Shown: positions 1-5,060 of the stretch, in pieces | Numbering within the stretch: the first letter of the stretch is position 1 | Layout: each line of letters starts with the position of its first letter | NCBI GenBank assembly: GCA_002469865.1 | Contig: DKOD01000094.1 | Location: forward strand, 1-5,060 | Direction: 5' to 3' | DNA from: Alphaproteobacteria bacterium UBA7371 | GTDB taxonomy: Bacteria > Pseudomonadota > Alphaproteobacteria > UBA8317 | DNA length: 5,060 nt | The notes under the pieces: generated by a model | What the model was told of the DNA's origin: nothing | Databases searched by the model: none | Seen by the model: the letters and a program-made list of their open reading frames with translations, nothing else | Position numbers and translations under genes: made by a program

Positions 1-1943
1 TGCTCCATGACACGGTGGAAGACACAGAAACCACCCATCAAGACATACATGAATTATTCGGGAAAGAAATTGGCCTGCTGGTTGATGGGGTTACCAAGCT
101 TGATAAGCTTGAGCTCTCTTCCCCGGATGCCGCCCAGGCTGAAAATTTCCGAAAATTATTCATGGCGATGTCTCAGGATATCCGAGTCTTGCTGGTGAAG
201 CTTGCCGACCGACTTCATAACATGCGCACGCTTCACTTCATTCCTAAGCCTGAAAAACGTGCGCGCATCGCTCAAGAGACCCTCGATCTCTATGCGCCAT
301 TGGCAGGGCGTATTGGCATGCAAAATGTTCGAGATGAGCTTGAGGACATTGCTTTTGGCGAAATCAACCGGGAGATGCATGACACCATCACTGCTCGTAT
401 TGATCGATTAACCGTTGGCGGCGAAGCCTTGGTGGTGCCTATTTTAACCGAATTGCGGGAATTGCTGGGGCAGTTTGATTTGCCGGGCAAGGTCTATGGC
501 AGAACCAAGAAACCATTTTCCATTTATGCCAAAATGCAACGCCAAGGCATTGGTCTGGAGCAATTATCCGATGTCTTTGCCTGCCGCATCATCACCAATT
601 CGGTGGTTGATTGCTATCAGATCTTAGGTTTGGTTCATACCCGATGGCCGATGGTTCCAGGACGCTTTAAGGATTATATTTCAACGCCAAAACGAAATGG
701 CTACCGGTCTTTGCACACAACCATCGTCGGGCCAGCAAAACAACGTGTTGAGATACAAATAAGAACCGAAGATATGCACGAAATCGCTGAGCGCGGCCTC
801 GCTGCCCACTGGTCATACAAAGATGGTGTGCGCGGTGGTGCCCAATCTGAGGATCTTACCCGTTGGGTTGAGGAATTGGCCCAAATGATTGAGGCGGGGG
901 ATTCGGCAGAAGACTTTTTGGAACATACCAGGCTTGAAATGTTCCATGACCAGGTTTTTTGCTTCACGCCTAGGGGGGATGTGATTGGTTTGCCTGCAGG
1001 GTCCACACCGCTTGATTTTGCTTATGCTGTTCATACGGAAATTGGCGAGCATGCCGTTGGGGCGAAGGTGAATGGAATTCGGCAACCACTTAATCACGTG
1101 CTTGCTAATGCCGATGAAGTGGAAGTCATCCTCTCTGACGCCCAGGCGCCGCAGCGCAGTTGGGAATCCATGGTTATCACCGGCAAGGCAAAAGCTGCCA
1201 TCAGACGGTATTTTCGTGAAGAAAACCACCAGCAAATGGTGCGCTTTGGCCGGGAATTGCTGGATTCGGGCTTCCGGGATGCGGGTTTCTCCATGACGGG
1301 GAAAACACTCTCAAAAATAGCTGAGATGACAGGCCTTACAGCTGATGACGTGCTTCATGAGGTGGGAACGGGCAAATTATCGATCCAGAAGATTTTGACC
1401 ATGATTTATCCAGACGTGGAGACGCAATTCGCAGTTGGTCAATCTGAGCCTCTTCGGGTTGATCGCACGGGCTTGGTGCCTGGTATTGGCTTGCATTTAA
1501 GCCGATGCTGTTTCCCTGTCCCAGGGGACCGCATTGTCGGTGTCCGTAACGACACGGGGCAGGTAAATGTGCATATCATTGATTGCGCCAAGCTCGTGGA
1601 ACTTGCCCCGATGGCTGACCAATGGCTGGATCTGAGATGGCCCAGCAAGGATATCACGACCCATCATCTGGTCCGCTTGGAGGTTGATTTGGTCAACCAA
1701 GTTGGCGCCATGGCATCCTTGACCAAATTACTTGCCCAAATTGGCATCAATATTGATGATTTGGTCTTTCTTCATCGTGATCAGTCTGTCTACAAAATTC
1801 GTTTGGACATTGAAGTGAGGGATTTGCGTCAATTGGAACATGTCAAAAATGCAATATCCACATTGGATGAAGTCACAAGGGTTCGTCGGGTACGCGGCGA
1901 TGAGCAAACCCGAGAGCGGGAAGGGCGGTATTATGGAATTTGA
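1..1943 (+). CDS. rel: Bifunctional (p)ppGpp synthetase/hydrolase, Rel/SpoT family (5' end missing)
   Basis: This enzyme makes (p)ppGpp from ATP and GDP/GTP and hydrolyses it, setting the stringent response in the cytoplasm. The reading frame is open from base 3, so the gene begins upstream; about 70 N-terminal residues are missing by comparison with SpoT. Seen in order: the HD hydrolase motif HDTVEDT (6-26) and the downstream metal/nucleotide segment VKLADRLHNMRT (from 195); the synthetase domain with GRTKKPFSIYAKM (from 498), the Asp of DVFACR, RFKD (663-674) and VEIQIRT (from 747); a TGS domain (about 939-1125); the paired cysteines of RCCFPVPGD (1506-1511); and a C-terminal ACT domain (about 1662-1900) ending in a basic tail. 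RFKD is the RXKD form found in bifunctional Rel/SpoT, not the EXDD of synthetase-only RelA. With the HD residues kept, both activities are expected. No frameshift is seen. The stop lies inside the start of pyrE. Confidence 0.96.
   Translation, partial: LHDTVEDTETTHQDIHELFGKEIGLLVDGVTKLDKLELSSPDAAQAENFRKLFMAMSQDIRVLLVKLADRLHNMRTLHFIPKPEKRARIAQETLDLYAPLAGRIGMQNVRDELEDIAFGEINREMHDTITARIDRLTVGGEALVVPILTELRELLGQFDLPGKVYGRTKKPFSIYAKMQRQGIGLEQLSDVFACRIITNSVVDCYQILGLVHTRWPMVPGRFKDYISTPKRNGYRSLHTTIVGPAKQRVEIQIRTEDMHEIAERGLAAHWSYKDGVRGGAQSEDLTRWVEELAQMIEAGDSAEDFLEHTRLEMFHDQVFCFTPRGDVIGLPAGSTPLDFAYAVHTEIGEHAVGAKVNGIRQPLNHVLANADEVEVILSDAQAPQRSWESMVITGKAKAAIRRYFREENHQQMVRFGRELLDSGFRDAGFSMTGKTLSKIAEMTGLTADDVLHEVGTGKLSIQKILTMIYPDVETQFAVGQSEPLRVDRTGLVPGIGLHLSRCCFPVPGDRIVGVRNDTGQVNVHIIDCAKLVELAPMADQWLDLRWPSKDITTHHLVRLEVDLVNQVGAMASLTKLLAQIGINIDDLVFLHRDQSVYKIRLDIEVRDLRQLEHVKNAISTLDEVTRVRRVRGDEQTREREGRYYGI
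1918..1925 (+). promoter_or_regulatory. pyrE ribosome-binding site inside the rel 3' end
   Basis: GGGAAGGG lies 7 nt upstream of the ATG at 1933, inside the last codons of rel. It decides the pyrE start over the in-frame ATG at 1900, which lacks a comparable purine tract. A 4-bp GC stem (1909-1912 with 1917-1920) touches its 5' edge and could be opened by ribosomes finishing rel. Confidence 0.65.
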
Positions 1944-2523
1944 ACAAGTAATCAGAGAATTTCGTGAAGCAGGTGCGCTGTTGGAAGGGCATTTTATTTT
2001 GTCTTCAGGGCTCCATTCAGATCGCTATCTGCAATGTGCGCGGGTGTTGATGCATCCAGAGCGTGCCGCCCGTCTTTGTGCAGCCTTAGCCCAAAAAATT
2101 GCTGATGAGCCCAAGATAGGTGAGATCGATTTGGTGGTGTCGCCGGCCATGGGTGGTGTGGTGGTTGGCTATGAAATGGCAAGGCAATTGAACGTGCCTG
2201 GCATGTTTACCGAACGTGTGGATGGGGATTTTGCTTTTCGCAGGGGTTTTGAACTGACCAAAGGTCAAAAGGTGTTGATGGTCGAGGATGTGGTCACCAC
2301 TGGCAAATCTTCCCGGGAATGTATTGATGTGATCACGCAACAAGGCGGTGATGTGGTGGGGGCATGCTCGCTGGTGGACCGCTCCAACGGAAAAGTTGAT
2401 TTGGGCGTCGCCTATGTGTCCTTGATCGGCATGGATGTGCCTTCCTATGATCCCGCCAATTTGCCTGGGCATCTTCGTGACATTCCTGCTGTGAAGCCTG
2501 GGTCACGACATCTTTCTCGTTAA
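1933..2523 (+). CDS. pyrE: Orotate phosphoribosyltransferase
   Basis: PyrE converts orotate and PRPP to orotidine 5'-monophosphate, the fifth step of de novo UMP synthesis, in the cytoplasm. The product is 196 residues. The start MEFEQVIREF matches the usual N-terminus of the family and has a strong ribosome-binding site, so the longer frame opening at 1840 is rejected. Visible features are the N-terminal LLEGHFILSSGLHSDRY segment (16-32), the SPAMGG loop (70-75), the RVDG..AFRRGF region around 96-106, and the PRPP-binding loop VEDVVTTGKSS (117-127). The overall pattern resembles the Thermus-type PyrE (TIGR01367-like), which is common in alphaproteobacteria, more than the E. coli type. The start overlaps the rel stop by 11 nt, which suggests translational coupling. 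The next gene follows after 6 nt. No key residue appears to be missing. Confidence 0.95.
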   Translation: MEFEQVIREFREAGALLEGHFILSSGLHSDRYLQCARVLMHPERAARLCAALAQKIADEPKIGEIDLVVSPAMGGVVVGYEMARQLNVPGMFTERVDGDFAFRRGFELTKGQKVLMVEDVVTTGKSSRECIDVITQQGGDVVGACSLVDRSNGKVDLGVAYVSLIGMDVPSYDPANLPGHLRDIPAVKPGSRHLSR

Positions 2524-2529
2524 AGAATA

Positions 2530-3276
2530 GTGGAAACCACCATTGATGATATGCTTGGTGGAAGGGTGCGCATCAGGCAGCCAGCCAAGGGGTATCGGGT
2601 GGGCACTGACGCGGTTCTTCTTGCCGCCACCATTCCCAGCGATGCCCGTGGCACGTTGTTGGACATGGGTTGTGGTGTGGGCATTGTGGGCATCTTGGCA
2701 CTTTATCGCGCGGCACATCTTCATATGACGGGCATTGAACAAGATGAGGTTATTGCCAATTTGGCCCGACAAAATCTTGATGATAACCAGCTATCAACCC
2801 GAGCGGACATCATTCATGGCGACGTCTTTTCTCAATCACCCAAGCTGCAGACCGAGGCTTTTGACCGTGTGGTAACAAATCCGCCTTTTTTTGCGCGCCA
2901 ACATCATCAATCTGATGATTACCGCAGGCGTGCCAGATCTTTGCCCGATCAACTAACCATCGCCCAATGGGCCTACAGGGCGCTGTTGTTGGTGCGCCAT
3001 GGTGGCTGGCTGCATATGGTGGTTCCCACACAATATTTGCCTGAGATTGTCACCATGTTGGATGGCCGTGCGGGGGGGATTACATGCATGCCTGTTATGC
3101 CCAAGGCCCACCAGCCGGCCAGCCGCATATTATTGGCGGCCCGTCGAAATGCCAAAGCTGCATTTCGTTTGTTGCCACCACTTGTGATGCATAAGGCAGA
3201 CGGTTCATATAGTGATCAAGCAGAGGCTATCGCCCGGGACGGTGGTATGTTGGAGGATTTTTCGACGCTATGTTGA
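2530..3276 (+). CDS. TrmN6-like N6-adenine methyltransferase (probable tRNA1(Val) A37 modification)
   Basis: This 248-residue protein is a class I SAM-dependent methyltransferase. SAM-binding motif I is LLDMGCGVGIVG (43-54), the acidic motif II residue is in TGIEQ (67-71), and the catalytic motif IV is NPPF (117-120), typical of enzymes that methylate an exocyclic amine of adenine. The N-terminal segment LGGRVRIRQPAKGYRVGTDAVLL and the C-terminal RLLPPLVMHKADGSYS resemble the COG4123 family, whose E. coli member YfiC/TrmN6 makes m6A37 in tRNA1(Val). The exact substrate here is inferred. The chosen start is GTG at 2530, because the conserved N-terminal block begins near residue 9; its ribosome-binding site is poor (AAAGAA), so the ATG at 2551 cannot be excluded. 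The gene follows pyrE by 6 nt and overlaps the next gene by 7 nt. It contains a run of seven G at 3072-3078 but the frame is intact. Confidence 0.85.
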   Translation: METTIDDMLGGRVRIRQPAKGYRVGTDAVLLAATIPSDARGTLLDMGCGVGIVGILALYRAAHLHMTGIEQDEVIANLARQNLDDNQLSTRADIIHGDVFSQSPKLQTEAFDRVVTNPPFFARQHHQSDDYRRRARSLPDQLTIAQWAYRALLLVRHGGWLHMVVPTQYLPEIVTMLDGRAGGITCMPVMPKAHQPASRILLAARRNAKAAFRLLPPLVMHKADGSYSDQAEAIARDGGMLEDFSTLC

Positions 3277-3512
3277 CCAAAATTTTGCTTACGGCGATCA
3301 TTTTTGTTGCGGCCATGCTGTTCCTATCCTATGGACGTGGGCGCAAAAAAAGGCAGGTTGATCATGCATCCAATGCTGCAGCCGAAGCCACCAGACGGCG
3401 CGTTCAAGAGCGTATGAATTTGATGGAATGTCCGGTATGCAAGGACTTTGCTTCTGGTCGTTGCCACCGTGAAGATTGCGGCCTACTTGAACCTCCTCGC
3501 GAAGGTCATTAA
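3270..3512 (+). CDS. Small membrane-anchored four-cysteine (zinc-ribbon-like) protein of unknown function
   Basis: I do not recognise a named function. The 80-residue product has one hydrophobic segment (about 4-20) followed at once by a basic stretch (GRGRKKR, 22-28), which predicts an N-out, C-in single-pass anchor with the rest in the cytoplasm. A charged, probably helical linker (about 30-50) leads to CPVC...C....C, with cysteines at 54, 57, 65 and 70 (CX2C-X7-CX4C), which looks like a small metal-binding knuckle. The ATG at 3270 overlaps the methyltransferase stop by 7 nt. GGAGG at 3252-3256 is a ribosome-binding site with a long 13-nt spacer, so translation may rely on coupling. Its reality is supported by this overlap, the organised cysteine pattern and the membrane segment plus positive-inside charge. 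I recall similar short TM plus Cys4 proteins in alphaproteobacterial genomes but cannot check this here. Confidence 0.75.
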   Translation: MLTKILLTAIIFVAAMLFLSYGRGRKKRQVDHASNAAAEATRRRVQERMNLMECPVCKDFASGRCHREDCGLLEPPREGH

Positions 3513-3574
3513 CCCCTTATCATCCGTGCATCGGGCCTCGGTCCGGCTCTTTCATCCAACCCAGCCGGTGATTT
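3513..3574 (+). promoter_or_regulatory. glyQ leader with two mutually exclusive hairpins
   Basis: This 62-nt spacer is the longest gap in the window. Two stems can form but share bases 3543-3545. The first is CGGGC (3532-3536) with GUCCG (3541-3545) around a CUCG loop, 5 bp including one G-U. The second is CCGGCT (3543-3548) with AGCCGG (3563-3568), 6 perfect base pairs around a 14-nt loop. The second covers part of GGTGA (3567-3571), the only ribosome-binding-site-like sequence before the glyQ ATG. No convincing promoter or U-rich intrinsic terminator is visible. A regulatory role is inference. Confidence 0.4.
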
Positions 3575-4477
3575 ATGGCATCTGAAGACAAAACATCATT
3601 TCAGGAAATTATCCTGGCTTTATCAACTTTTTGGGCCAAGCAGGGATGCGTTGTCCTGTCCCCCTATGACATGGAGGTTGGGGCAGGAACATTTCATCCG
3701 GCAACAACCCTACGCGCATTAGGCCCAAGGCCCTGGTCTGCGGCATACATACAGCCATGCCGCAGACCGGCCGATGGCCGTTATGGCGAGAACCCAAACC
3801 GATTGCAGCATTACTATCAGTTTCAAGTGGTCATGAAGCCAAACCCAGAAAATATTCAGGATCTTTACCTGCAATCTTTGCAAGCCATTGGCATCGATCC
3901 GGCACGCAATGATATTCGTTTTGTTGAAGATGACTGGGAATCACCAACCCTAGGTGCCTGGGGCCTCGGCTGGGAGGTTTGGTGCAATGGCATGGAGGTT
4001 ACCCAATTTACGTATTTCCAGCAGGTATGTGGTTTTGATTGTGCACCTGTTACTGGTGAACTGACCTATGGCCTCGAGCGTTTGGCGATGTATGTGCAGG
4101 ATGTCGATAACGTCTATGATCTTCAATACAACAACGCCAACATGACCTATGGCGATGTGTATTTGCAGAATGAACGGGAATATTCCCGCTTCAATTTTGA
4201 GCATGCCGACACATACATGCTTTTGCGTCATTTTGCGGATATGGAAAAAGCCTGCCACGATATTTTGGACCGTGGCTGGGACGGCAAACAGCATCTGATG
4301 AGCATGCCAGCCTATGATTATTGCATTAAGGCATCACATCTTTTCAACCTGCTTGATGCACGTGGGGTGATCAGCGTTACTGAGCGGCAAAGCTATATTT
4401 TGCGCGTTCGGGAACTTGCCCAAGCATGTGGCAAGGCTTGGTTGTCCACCGATGTCGGGGGTGGACGTGATGACTGA
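3575..4477 (+). CDS. glyQ: Glycyl-tRNA synthetase alpha subunit
   Basis: GlyQ is the catalytic class II subunit of the alpha2beta2 glycyl-tRNA synthetase, which charges tRNA-Gly in the cytoplasm together with GlyS. The 300-residue product is full length for the family. Visible signatures include QGCVVLSPYDMEVGAGTFHP (23-42), the motif 2 region RRPADGRYGENPNRLQHYYQFQV (63-85), FVEDDWESPTLGAWGLGWEVW (116-136) and motif 3 GLERLAMY (166-173). The ATG at 3575 is secure because an in-frame TGA lies at 3569-3571. The ribosome-binding site is weak (GGTGA, 3 nt from the ATG) and can be paired in a leader hairpin. The stop overlaps glyS by 8 nt. Oddities: Cys62, where I recall Ser in the family's PSRRP; Cys152, where Gly is usual in QQVGG; and a perfect 12-bp inverted repeat across codons 54-65. 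None breaks the frame, so function is expected. Confidence 0.97.
   Translation: MASEDKTSFQEIILALSTFWAKQGCVVLSPYDMEVGAGTFHPATTLRALGPRPWSAAYIQPCRRPADGRYGENPNRLQHYYQFQVVMKPNPENIQDLYLQSLQAIGIDPARNDIRFVEDDWESPTLGAWGLGWEVWCNGMEVTQFTYFQQVCGFDCAPVTGELTYGLERLAMYVQDVDNVYDLQYNNANMTYGDVYLQNEREYSRFNFEHADTYMLLRHFADMEKACHDILDRGWDGKQHLMSMPAYDYCIKASHLFNLLDARGVISVTERQSYILRVRELAQACGKAWLSTDVGGGRDD
3735..3768. repeat. Perfect 12-bp inverted repeat inside glyQ
   Basis: GGTCTGCGGCAT (3735-3746) and ATGCCGCAGACC (3757-3768) are exact reverse complements around a 10-nt loop. In RNA the stem could gain a U-G and a C-G pair at its base. It is flanked by two small hairpins of the same strand: GGCC-CAA-GGCC (3722-3732) and CGGCC-GAT-GGCCG (3768-3780, sharing one base with the main stem). 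It lies about 160-194 nt into glyQ, with no U-run after it, so it does not look like an intrinsic terminator. Confidence 0.85.
4444..4466 (+). promoter_or_regulatory. Hairpin covering the glyS ribosome-binding site
   Basis: GTCCACC (4444-4450) and GGTGGAC (4460-4466) pair perfectly over 7 bp around a 9-nt loop. The purine tract GGGGGT (4457-4462), 7 nt from the glyS ATG, is the likely ribosome-binding site (one mismatch to GGAGGT) and lies partly in the loop and partly in the 3' arm. The whole stem is inside glyQ coding sequence, so ribosomes finishing glyQ would melt it. That would fit coupled, equimolar synthesis of the two subunits. Stems of this length arise by chance, so the position is the main argument. 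Confidence 0.45.
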
Positions 4478-5060
4478 CGCCCTCATCGAGCTTTTTGGTG
4501 AAGAAATTCCTGCCCGCATGCAAGAAAATGCGGCCCGAAATTTTCAGAAGCTTCTCGCGTCCGCCTTGGCAGAACATGATGTTGCCATCGGTAGTATTAA
4601 TGTCTTTCATAGCCCCAGGCGGCTTGCAGCAATGGTGAAAGGTTTGCCCCGCAACACAAAGGAAAAAACCGAAGAACGCCGTGGCCCTCGCGTGGGCGCA
4701 CCAGACAAAGCTTTGGAAGGTTTCTTGAAGTCAGCAGGGTTGGCACGGGTTGAGGATTTGGAAATTCGTGCCACCGAAAAAGGCGACTTTTATTTTGCCA
4801 GCCGTTTGCAGCAAGGCCGAGATATGGCGTCATTATTGCCCGAAATTATTGATGATTTGGTGGCGCAATTTCCTTGGCCAGTGACGATGAGGTCAGGTGA
4901 AGGTGACCTCAGATGGGTTCGCCCCCTTCATAACATCATGGTTCGTGTTTGGGATGATGATCAGGAATTAGAAACACCCAAAGGACGCCATCATGTTGGC
5001 TATGCAAAAGCCACCAAGGGCCATCGGGTTCATGCCCCAGGTGATGTTCAAATAGGCCAT
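4470..5060 (+). CDS. glyS: Glycyl-tRNA synthetase beta subunit (3' end missing)
   Basis: GlyS is the beta subunit of the tetrameric glycyl-tRNA synthetase, needed for tRNA-Gly recognition. The window holds the first 197 codons, ending exactly on a codon boundary at 5060; family members run to about 690 residues, so roughly 70% is missing. The N-terminus MTDALIELFGEEIPARM is the classic GlyS start. It is followed by SPRRLAAMVKGLP, EERRGPRVGAPDKALEGFL and LRWVRPLHNIM, all typical. The ATG at 4470 overlaps the glyQ stop by 8 nt (ATGACTGA); a GTG at 4467 would add one residue. GGGGGT at 4457-4462 is a plausible ribosome-binding site inside a hairpin. One oddity is MRSGEG where I recall MRWG being well conserved; an 8-bp inverted repeat covers the same codons. 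The frame is open to the window edge. Confidence 0.96.
   Translation, partial: MTDALIELFGEEIPARMQENAARNFQKLLASALAEHDVAIGSINVFHSPRRLAAMVKGLPRNTKEKTEERRGPRVGAPDKALEGFLKSAGLARVEDLEIRATEKGDFYFASRLQQGRDMASLLPEIIDDLVAQFPWPVTMRSGEGDLRWVRPLHNIMVRVWDDDQELETPKGRHHVGYAKATKGHRVHAPGDVQIGH
4888..4911. repeat. Perfect 8-bp inverted repeat inside glyS
   Basis: TGAGGTCA (4888-4895) and TGACCTCA (4904-4911) are exact reverse complements around an 8-nt purine-rich loop. The repeat spans the codons for MRSGEGDLR in GlyS. About one such repeat is expected by chance in a window this size, so a function is not claimed. Confidence 0.7.

Noticed and set aside
95..111. 7-bp inverted repeat CAAGCTT-GAT-AAGCTTG in rel
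   Set aside because: It follows from the repeated Lys-Leu codons of KLDKLE with a 6-bp self-complementary AAGCTT, and several 7-bp stems are expected by chance.
813..1235. 140-codon open frame on the minus strand opposite rel
   Set aside because: It lies fully antisense to the conserved synthetase/TGS region, shows no recognisable motif, and is a shadow of the rel codon pattern.
1682..1698. 6-bp inverted repeat GGTTGA-TTTGG-TCAACC in the ACT domain of rel
   Set aside because: This length is expected many times by chance in 5 kb, and it is not near a start, stop or other regulatory position.
2086..2472. 128-codon open frame on the minus strand opposite pyrE
   Set aside because: It is antisense to conserved PyrE coding sequence, rich in His and Ile from reverse-read codons, and without motif or ribosome-binding site support.
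2903..2919. 7-bp inverted repeat ATCATCA-ATC-TGATGAT in the methyltransferase gene
   Set aside because: It is AT-rich, lies mid-gene, is explained by HHQSDD codons and is within chance expectation.
3072..3078. G7 run in the methyltransferase gene as a phase-variation tract
   Set aside because: The frame is intact through conserved C-terminal sequence, the run is short, and housekeeping tRNA methyltransferases are not usual phase-variable targets.
3487..3512. TTGAAC (3487-3492) as a -35 box with a possible -10 near 3507-3522, driving glyQ
   Set aside because: The best -10 candidates (CATTAA, TTATCA) give spacers of 14 or 24 nt, outside the normal range, so no promoter is claimed.
3532..3552. 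Intrinsic terminator between the small Cys4 gene and glyQ
   Set aside because: The stem is only 5 bp with a G-U pair and is followed by GGCTCTTT, not a run of U. It is better treated as a leader structure.
3950..4294. 114-codon open frame on the minus strand opposite glyQ
   Set aside because: It is a shadow of the strongly conserved glyQ frame, with no independent evidence for a gene.
1..5060. A defence system, mobile element, CRISPR array or other novel multi-gene system
   Set aside because: Every large frame matches a known housekeeping family except one 80-residue protein. No transposase, integrase, spaced repeats or compositional break is visible.

Overview
The window is a compact, one-strand run of bacterial housekeeping genes, all on the + strand. 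In order it holds the 3' part of a bifunctional (p)ppGpp synthetase/hydrolase of the Rel/SpoT family, pyrE (orotate phosphoribosyltransferase), a TrmN6-like N6-adenine methyltransferase, an 80-residue membrane-anchored four-cysteine protein of unknown function, glyQ, and the first 197 codons of glyS. The long Rel protein, the Thermus-type PyrE, the separate alpha and beta subunits of a tetrameric glycyl-tRNA synthetase and the methyltransferase type together suggest an alphaproteobacterium. Base composition is near 50% G+C by eye, lower than most terrestrial Rhodospirillales, so a marine lineage such as SAR116 or a relative is a reasonable guess. That placement is inference, not an identification.

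Layout: rel (1-1943, 5' end outside the window) overlaps pyrE (1933-2523) by 11 nt. A 6-nt gap precedes the methyltransferase (2530-3276), which overlaps the small Cys4 protein (3270-3512) by 7 nt. A 62-nt spacer, the only real intergenic region, precedes glyQ (3575-4477), which overlaps glyS (4470 onward) by 8 nt. Spacing this tight suggests one or two transcripts with translational coupling. If there is an internal expression boundary, it is most likely at 3513-3574.

Functionally, most of the genes serve translation or growth-rate control: the stringent-response alarmone enzyme, a UMP-synthesis enzyme, a probable tRNA modification enzyme and an aminoacyl-tRNA synthetase. I see no mobile element, CRISPR array, tRNA, rRNA, toxin-antitoxin pair or defence system, and no evidence of a new multi-gene system.

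The less ordinary signals are mostly in glyQS. The glyQ leader can form two mutually exclusive hairpins, one of which covers the glyQ ribosome-binding site. A perfect 12-bp inverted repeat lies inside glyQ. A 7-bp hairpin covers the glyS ribosome-binding site. An 8-bp inverted repeat lies inside glyS. Two of these coincide with substitutions at residues I recall as normally conserved. The small four-cysteine membrane protein is the only gene product here without a recognisable function.
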